A DNA stretch of 64,000 bases from Aeromicrobium yanjiei (lineage in GTDB: Bacteria > Actinomycetota > Actinomycetes > Propionibacteriales > Nocardioidaceae), in NCBI RefSeq assembly GCF_009649075.1, contig NZ_CP045737.1, positions 3,100,001 to 3,164,000 of the forward strand. The letters run 5' to 3'. This document shows positions 59,950 through 64,000 of the stretch, piece after piece. The notes under the pieces are model-generated. The model did not search any database. It was not told where the DNA came from and saw only the letters and a program-made list of their open reading frames with translations. Position 1 is the stretch's first letter, and every line of letters starts with the position of its first letter. A program made the translations under genes and the position numbers.

Positions 59950-60031
59950 TGGCAGGTGCAGGGTTCGAACCTGCGTAGGCTGAGCCGTCTGATTTACAGT
60001 CAGATCCCTTTGGCCACTCGGGCAACCTGCC
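59950..60031 (-). tRNA. tRNA-Tyr (GTA)
   Basis: A class II tRNA of 82 nt. The acceptor is GGCAGGT/ACCTGCC, the anticodon stem is TCTGA/TCAGA with loop CTGTAAA (anticodon GTA), the variable arm is CGGCTCAGCCTAC-type, and the T-arm is GCAGGTTCGAACCCTGC. No CCA is encoded. A strong terminator follows. Confidence 0.95.
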
Positions 60032-60075
60032 GGGGTGTTGCCGGGGCAACGACAAGCAACACTATCGCAGGCGTT

Positions 60076-60095
60076 TAGTCTGAGAGAAATCAGAC
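60076..60095 (+). promoter_or_regulatory. Palindrome GTCTGA-gagaaa-TCAGAC overlapping a TAGTCT box upstream of yajQ
   Basis: TAGTCT (60076-60081) may be the -10 box of the yajQ gene, 43 bp before its start. A perfect 6-6-6 inverted repeat (60078-60095) covers the expected start of transcription. It could be an operator. Confidence 0.35.
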
Positions 60096-60124
60096 CCACC
60101 GCAACGCTTCAGGAGCACCCCTTC

Positions 60125-60616
60125 ATGGCCGACTCATCCTTCGACATCGTGAGCAAGATCGACCGTCAGGAGGCCGACAACGCGCTGAACCAGGCGGTCA
60201 AGGAGATCCAGACCCGCTACGACTTCAAGAACACCGGCGCCGAGATCAAGTGGAGCGGCGAGTGGGGCGTCGAGATCACCGCGAACGCCGACGAGCGCGC
60301 CCTCGCGGTGCTCGACGTGTTCAAGGACAAGCTGATCAAGCGCGGCATCTCGCTCAAGTCGCTGGAGGAGGGCGAGCCCCGCCAGTCCGGCAAGGACGTG
60401 AAGATCAACTGCACGTTCGGCGAGGGGATCAGCCAGGAGCAGGCCAAGAAGGTCTCCAAGCTCATCCGCGACGAGGGCCCCAAGGGCGTCAAGGTGCAGA
60501 TCCAGGGCGACGAGCTGCGGGTCACGAGCAAGAAGCGCGACGACCTGCAGGAGGTCCAGCAGCTCCTCAAGGGCGCCGACCTGGACTTCGCCGTCCAGTT
60601 CACCAACTACCGCTGA
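60125..60616 (+). CDS. YajQ-family nucleotide-binding protein
   Basis: The protein of 163 residues starts [20 protein letters not shown] and contains [56 protein letters not shown] and [20 protein letters not shown], the standard YajQ order of two ferredoxin-like halves. YajQ proteins bind nucleotides, and c-di-GMP binding is reported for some, with a regulatory role. The ATG 60125 has AGGAG 9-10 nt upstream. It is convergent with nuoN across the two tandem hairpins. Confidence 0.95.
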   Translation: MADSSFDIVSKIDRQEADNALNQAVKEIQTRYDFKNTGAEIKWSGEWGVEITANADERALAVLDVFKDKLIKRGISLKSLEEGEPRQSGKDVKINCTFGEGISQEQAKKVSKLIRDEGPKGVKVQIQGDELRVTSKKRDDLQEVQQLLKGADLDFAVQFTNYR

Positions 60617-60637
60617 CCGGCCCCGGGGCGGACGCAA

Positions 60638-60679
60638 GATGAGGGTTTCCGGTAGCTGCGGCTACCGGAAACCCTCATC
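60638..60679. repeat. Long hairpin, copy 1 (19-bp perfect stem)
   Basis: GATGAGGGTTTCCGGTAGC and its exact complement flank a 4-nt loop TGCG. The copy begins 21 bp after the yajQ stop. A second copy with the same ends follows 64 bp downstream. The two may terminate both convergent genes, but neither has a clear U-run on the plus strand beyond CGTT. Confidence 0.7.
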
Positions 60680-60701
60680 GTTCGTCGCCGCCGGGACGGA
60701 G

Positions 60702-60743
60702 GGTGAGGGTTTCGGGCAGCAGGAGCTGCCGCAAACCCTCATC
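60702..60743. repeat. Long hairpin, copy 2
   Basis: The same 19-4-19 layout as copy 1 with the outer TGAGGGTTT/AAACCCTCA kept and the inner stem changed to GGGCAGC/GCTGCCG-type. Two central positions no longer pair, and the outermost pair is a G-U. It sits 17 bp from the nuoN stop. The conserved ends with a diverged stem suggest duplication or a repeated-palindrome family. Confidence 0.6.
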
Positions 60744-60760
60744 GTTGGTCCGCCGGAGGC

Positions 60761-62164
60761 TCAGGGGAGGTGGCGGAGCAGGAGGTCGGGCCAGGCGCTG
60801 AGGGCCAGGAGCGCGGCCGTGCCGATCAGCACCGTGGACTTGGCGACGCGCACCGACACCGGTGGGGACGGGCTGACGTACGCCTCGCCCACCGGTCGGT
60901 CGCACAGCCGCACCACGAGGCGCAGGTAGTACGCGAGGCCCAGCATCACGTTGAGGCCCATCACGACCGCGAGCCAGACGTGGTCGGACTCGACGACCGG
61001 CCGGATCACGACGTACTTGGTCACCAGGCCGATCACGGCGGGCGGGAAGCCGGCCAGCACGAGCGCCGCGACGACCAGCGGTATGCCCATCCACGGATCG
61101 GTGCGGGCCATGCCCCTCAGCTCGTCGAGGCTCGTGCTCCCCCGCAGCCGCAGCACGACCGAGAGCGCCGCGAACGCCACCAGGTTGGCCAGGGCGTAGA
61201 CCGCGAGGTACTGCACCGGAGCCGTCAGGCCCTCGCGCGACAGCACCGCGACGGACGGGGCGATGAGGAAGCCGGCCTGCGCGATCGACGACCAGGCGAG
61301 CAGGCCGATCGCATCGTCCTGCCGCAGGGCCCCGAGGTTGCCGATCGTCATCGTGGCGGCCGCGACCACCGCGAGCACCGGCTGCCACGACGCGTACGCG
61401 TGCGGGAGCGCGACGTTGACCAGGATCAGCAGCGCACCCAGCGCGGCGGCCTTCGAGACCGTCGAGAGGAAGCCCGCGACCATGACCGAGGCCCCCGCGT
61501 ACGCATCGGGGACCCACGCGTGGAACGGCACCGCACCGAGCTTGAACAGCAGGCCGACCAGGGTCAGCACGACCGCCACCGCGACGACGCCCTCGGGCAC
61601 CTCGGGCCGGGCCAGCGCGTCGCGGATCTCGTCGTAGTCCATCGACCCGGTCACCCCGTAGAGCAGCGAGATGCCCATGAGGGTGATCGCGGTGGAGACG
61701 ACCGACGCGAGGAAGAACGTCCACGCCGACCGGATCGCGACCCGGTCGCCCTGGCGCAGACCGACCAGGGCGATCGACGGCAGGGAGAGCAGCTCCAGCG
61801 CGACCACCAGCGTCACCAGGTCGCGCGCGGACACCATCAGCACGCCGCCCGCGGCGGCACTCATCAGCAGGAAGTGGAACTCCCCCGGCGGCATCGCGGT
61901 CTCGAAGTTCATGATGTTGGCCGCGACCACGACGAACAGCGTCCCGACCAGCACGATCGCCGTCAGCGCGAACGTGTAGCTGCCCAGGTCGTCGCGGTAC
62001 GCGTGCGCGAGCACGCCGGCGCCCACGAGGGCGGCCGCGGCCGGCAGCTCCGGGCCGTTCCAGGTGCGGCGGGGGAAGAACGCGTCGACCAGCAGCGCCA
62101 CGAGGGCGCCGGCCATGACGAGCACGGCAGGGGCGACGAGATGCCAGTCGACAGGAATGTTCAT
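60761..62164 (-). CDS. nuoN: NADH-quinone oxidoreductase subunit N
   Basis: The protein of 467 residues is the NuoN proton-pumping membrane subunit of complex I, with about 14 helices. It has Glu and Lys helix segments LVVALELLSLPSIALVGLRQ and VLTLVGLLFKLGAVPFHAWV, and RQDDAIGLLAWSSIAQAGFL. The C-terminus AWPDLLLRHLP is close to the norm. ATG 62164 overlaps the nuoM stop (ATGA). It is the last gene of the nuo operon and ends 17 bp from hairpin copy 2. Confidence 0.96.
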   Translation of the reverse strand: MNIPVDWHLVAPAVLVMAGALVALLVDAFFPRRTWNGPELPAAAALVGAGVLAHAYRDDLGSYTFALTAIVLVGTLFVVVAANIMNFETAMPPGEFHFLLMSAAAGGVLMVSARDLVTLVVALELLSLPSIALVGLRQGDRVAIRSAWTFFLASVVSTAITLMGISLLYGVTGSMDYDEIRDALARPEVPEGVVAVAVVLTLVGLLFKLGAVPFHAWVPDAYAGASVMVAGFLSTVSKAAALGALLILVNVALPHAYASWQPVLAVVAAATMTIGNLGALRQDDAIGLLAWSSIAQAGFLIAPSVAVLSREGLTAPVQYLAVYALANLVAFAALSVVLRLRGSTSLDELRGMARTDPWMGIPLVVAALVLAGFPPAVIGLVTKYVVIRPVVESDHVWLAVVMGLNVMLGLAYYLRLVVRLCDRPVGEAYVSPSPPVSVRVAKSTVLIGTAALLALSAWPDLLLRHLP

Positions 62165-63588
62165 CGGGCGAAGGACCTCGTGAAGGGCTCGAACAGGTCA
62201 AGGAGCGGCCCCGGCCACAGGCCGAGGACGACCGCGGCGACGACGAGCGTGCCGAGCACGGCCACCTCACGGCGATCCAGGTCGCGGTCGCCGTCGTGGG
62301 GCACGGGCTCCCCCTGGGCCAGCAACCTGATCGCCCGCGTGAAGTACGCGGTCGTCAGCGCGATGCCGAGCAGCGCCAGGCCCAGCGCGGTCCAGGCGAC
62401 CGGCCGGGTGAGCACGTCCCCGATCTCGTACGCCGCGCGCAGCGACAGCAGCTCGCCCCAGAAGCCCGCGAGCCCCGGCAGTCCCAGGCTCGCGACCGCG
62501 GCCAGGACGAAGGTGACCGCGAGCCAGGGCGTACGCGCGTAGAGCCCGCGGCCGATCGCGGCCATCGAGGCCGAGCCGAAGCGGTCCTTGAGCGATCCGG
62601 CCGTGAAGAACAGCAGCCCCGTCACGACACCGTGCGCGACGGAGCCGAAGACGGCCGCCGCGAGGCCCACCTGGCTCTGCGTCGAGATCGCGATGACCAC
62701 GAAGCCCATGTGCCCGATGCTCGAGTACGCGATGAGGCGCTTGAGGTCGTCCTGCGCGTAGCAGGCGAGCGCGGACCACACGATGCCCAGCGCGCCCGCG
62801 ATCGCGAGGTAGGGGGCGACGTCGTCGAAGCGCAGGAGCAGGGGGCTGAACAGGATCAGCCCGTACGTGCCGAGCTTGAGGAAGACCGCCGCGAGCAGCA
62901 CGGAGCCGACCGTCGGGGCCGCGCTGTGGGCCCCAGGCAGCCAGGTGTGCAGCGGGACGACCGGGGTCTTGACCGCGAACCCGAGCGTCACCAGGACTGC
63001 GGCCGCCAGCGACCCCGAGGCCGCGTCGTCGACCTGCAGCGACCCGCCGTCGAGGCCGATGGCCACGATGCCCACCAGCAGCAGCCCGGAGCCGGAGACC
63101 GTGAAGAGCAGGAACCGGGTCGCAGCCGTCCTGGCCCCCGCGGCCTCGTCGCCCCACCAGGCGATGACGAACCACATGGGGATGAGCGCGAGCTCGAAGA
63201 ACACGAAGAACAGCAGCAGGTCGAGCGAGCTGAACACGCCGAGGGACGAGGCGCTGATGACGAGCACGAGCCCGACCAGCGCCGGCGCGGCGTCCCGCGC
63301 GACCAGCCACAGGCAGCACAACAGGCCGATCGCCGCGGTCATCAGCAGGAACGGCCACGAGACGGCGGTGACCCCCAGGTGCAGCCGGGCACCGACCGGC
63401 TCGATCCACGGCTCGTCGACCTCGCCGGAGACGACGTCGCGGCCCTCCCACACGAGCGCGTACAGGACGAGCGAGACGGTCATCGCCGCCGCTCCGGTCC
63501 ATGCGGCCACCGGACCTGAGAACCTGGCCCGGCCGATCAGGAGCACCAGCCCGACGACGGCGGGCACGAGAAGAGCGACGACGATCAT
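62161..63588 (-). CDS. nuoM: NADH-quinone oxidoreductase subunit M
   Basis: The protein of 475 residues is the NuoM membrane subunit of complex I. It carries the Glu helix LFFVFFELALIPMWFVIAWW (about 107-126), lysine helix LVTLGFAVKTPVVPLHTWLP and the second lysine/His region AQDDLKRLIAYSSIGHMGFV. The start at ATG 63588 overlaps the nuoL stop (ATGA); the longer frame upstream is not part of it. Confidence 0.96.
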   Translation of the reverse strand: MIVVALLVPAVVGLVLLIGRARFSGPVAAWTGAAAMTVSLVLYALVWEGRDVVSGEVDEPWIEPVGARLHLGVTAVSWPFLLMTAAIGLLCCLWLVARDAAPALVGLVLVISASSLGVFSSLDLLLFFVFFELALIPMWFVIAWWGDEAAGARTAATRFLLFTVSGSGLLLVGIVAIGLDGGSLQVDDAASGSLAAAVLVTLGFAVKTPVVPLHTWLPGAHSAAPTVGSVLLAAVFLKLGTYGLILFSPLLLRFDDVAPYLAIAGALGIVWSALACYAQDDLKRLIAYSSIGHMGFVVIAISTQSQVGLAAAVFGSVAHGVVTGLLFFTAGSLKDRFGSASMAAIGRGLYARTPWLAVTFVLAAVASLGLPGLAGFWGELLSLRAAYEIGDVLTRPVAWTALGLALLGIALTTAYFTRAIRLLAQGEPVPHDGDRDLDRREVAVLGTLVVAAVVLGLWPGPLLDLFEPFTRSFAR

Positions 63589-64000
63589 GTCAGGACCACC
63601 CCGACGACCACGAGCACCAGCACGCCCGCAGCGACGAGCGTCGCATAGCGCTGCACGTTGCGGGACTGGGCGAGGCCGAGCACGTGGGATGCGCGTTCGG
63701 CCAGCCCCGCCCCCGCGCGGGGGTACGCGTCGACAGCCTCCTGGTCGAGGTCGACGACCGTGCGGGAGACCCCCCGCACGACCGCGGGCAGCCAGCGCGA
63801 CAAGGGCCGGTCGAGGCCGAGCTCGGCGGTCAGCGGGCCGATCTCGAGGTCGACGGACGCGCCCCTGCGCCACAGCAGCACGATCGTGCCGACGCCCGCG
63901 GCAGCGAGCGCGGTGGTCAGCAGGCCCGTCCCGAGATGGAACGGCTGGCCGATCGATAGCGCGAACGTCGCAACGGCCAATACGACCAGCGGGCCGGTCA
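63585..64000 (-). CDS. nuoL: NADH-quinone oxidoreductase subunit L (C-terminal part)
   Basis: The frame runs off the right edge, so only about the last 138 residues are visible. They hold hydrophobic segments and an amphipathic stretch with VVRGVSRTVVDLDQEAVDAY and LAERASHVLGLAQSRNVQRY, typical of the C-terminal part of NuoL (long horizontal helix and final transmembrane helix). The stop overlaps the nuoM start. The bulk of the gene, including the channel helices, lies outside the window. Confidence 0.9.
   Translation of the reverse strand, partial: TGPLVVLAVATFALSIGQPFHLGTGLLTTALAAAGVGTIVLLWRRGASVDLEIGPLTAELGLDRPLSRWLPAVVRGVSRTVVDLDQEAVDAYPRAGAGLAERASHVLGLAQSRNVQRYATLVAAGVLVLVVVGVVLT

Overview
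This is a 64 kb window of very GC-rich DNA (about 70 % G+C by eye) with dense coding, strong third-position G/C bias, frequent GTG starts, many ATGA/GTGA stop-start overlaps and many starts sitting 6-7 nt after a TANNNT box (probable leaderless mRNAs). Gene content (tRNA-Thr / tRNA-Met / rpmG near murB, a DUF222-HNH nuclease gene, fused MnhA-MnhB, ANTAR and SigB/SigF-type regulators, DUF4389, DUF6518, DUF7218) points to a high-GC actinobacterium. A member of Nocardioidaceae (Nocardioides or Aeromicrobium type) is my best guess, but that is inference. No rRNA, CRISPR, prophage or insertion sequence was seen, and no stretch longer than about 300 bases lacks a gene.

Layout. 1-1.1 kb: murB (cut by the left edge), rpmG, tRNA-Met and tRNA-Thr. 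1.1-8.5 kb: housekeeping and signalling genes: a TetR regulator, pyrD, a methyltransferase, and a cyclic-nucleotide-binding protein divergent from a membrane adenylate cyclase across a large palindrome. An exported SGNH hydrolase gene follows, whose frame is broken at a run of eight C. 8.5-12.7 kb: a stress block with small genes, DUF7218, an SDR and katE, carrying SigB/SigF-like promoters. 12.7-18.3 kb: membrane proteins, thioesterase, VOC protein, DUF4389 protein, HNH nuclease and a gene with an in-frame amber codon. 18.3-24.1 kb: an overlapping oxidoreductase operon (SRPBCC, zinc ADH, SDR, phytoene-desaturase-like FAD enzyme), then NAD(P)HX dehydratase and a phosphatase. 24.2-29.2 kb: a manganese-catalase operon with envelope/stress proteins, a SigB/SigF-type sigma factor, small peptides and a GAF-ANTAR regulator.

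29.2-35.0 kb holds the most unusual module. Two divergent units are read out from one regulatory region carrying two related palindromes. Leftward are a CaiB-type CoA-transferase, a citryl-CoA-lyase-like enzyme, an intradiol dioxygenase and DoxX. Rightward are a metal-dependent amidohydrolase and an IclR regulator. I do not recognise this combination as a described pathway. 35.0-40.3 kb: metallo-beta-lactamase-fold hydrolase, a second zinc ADH, a PAQR/hemolysin III protein, a membrane protein and a lactate-monooxygenase-like flavoenzyme. 40.3-46.6 kb: a complete Mrp/Mnh Na+/H+ antiporter operon (A-B fused, C, D, E, F, G). 46.6-49.8 kb: a 1042-residue GAF-PAS-PAS-GAF-SpoIIE-HATPase signalling protein.

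50.3-59.7 kb is an aromatic catabolic locus: a Liv-type ABC importer, an AraC regulator, an FAD aromatic monooxygenase, maleylacetate reductase and hydroxyquinol 1,2-dioxygenase. This set would take up an aromatic compound and send it through hydroxyquinol and maleylacetate to 3-oxoadipate. 59.9-64 kb: tRNA-Tyr, a YajQ-family protein, two tandem long hairpins, and the nuoN, nuoM and nuoL (partial) end of the complex I operon.
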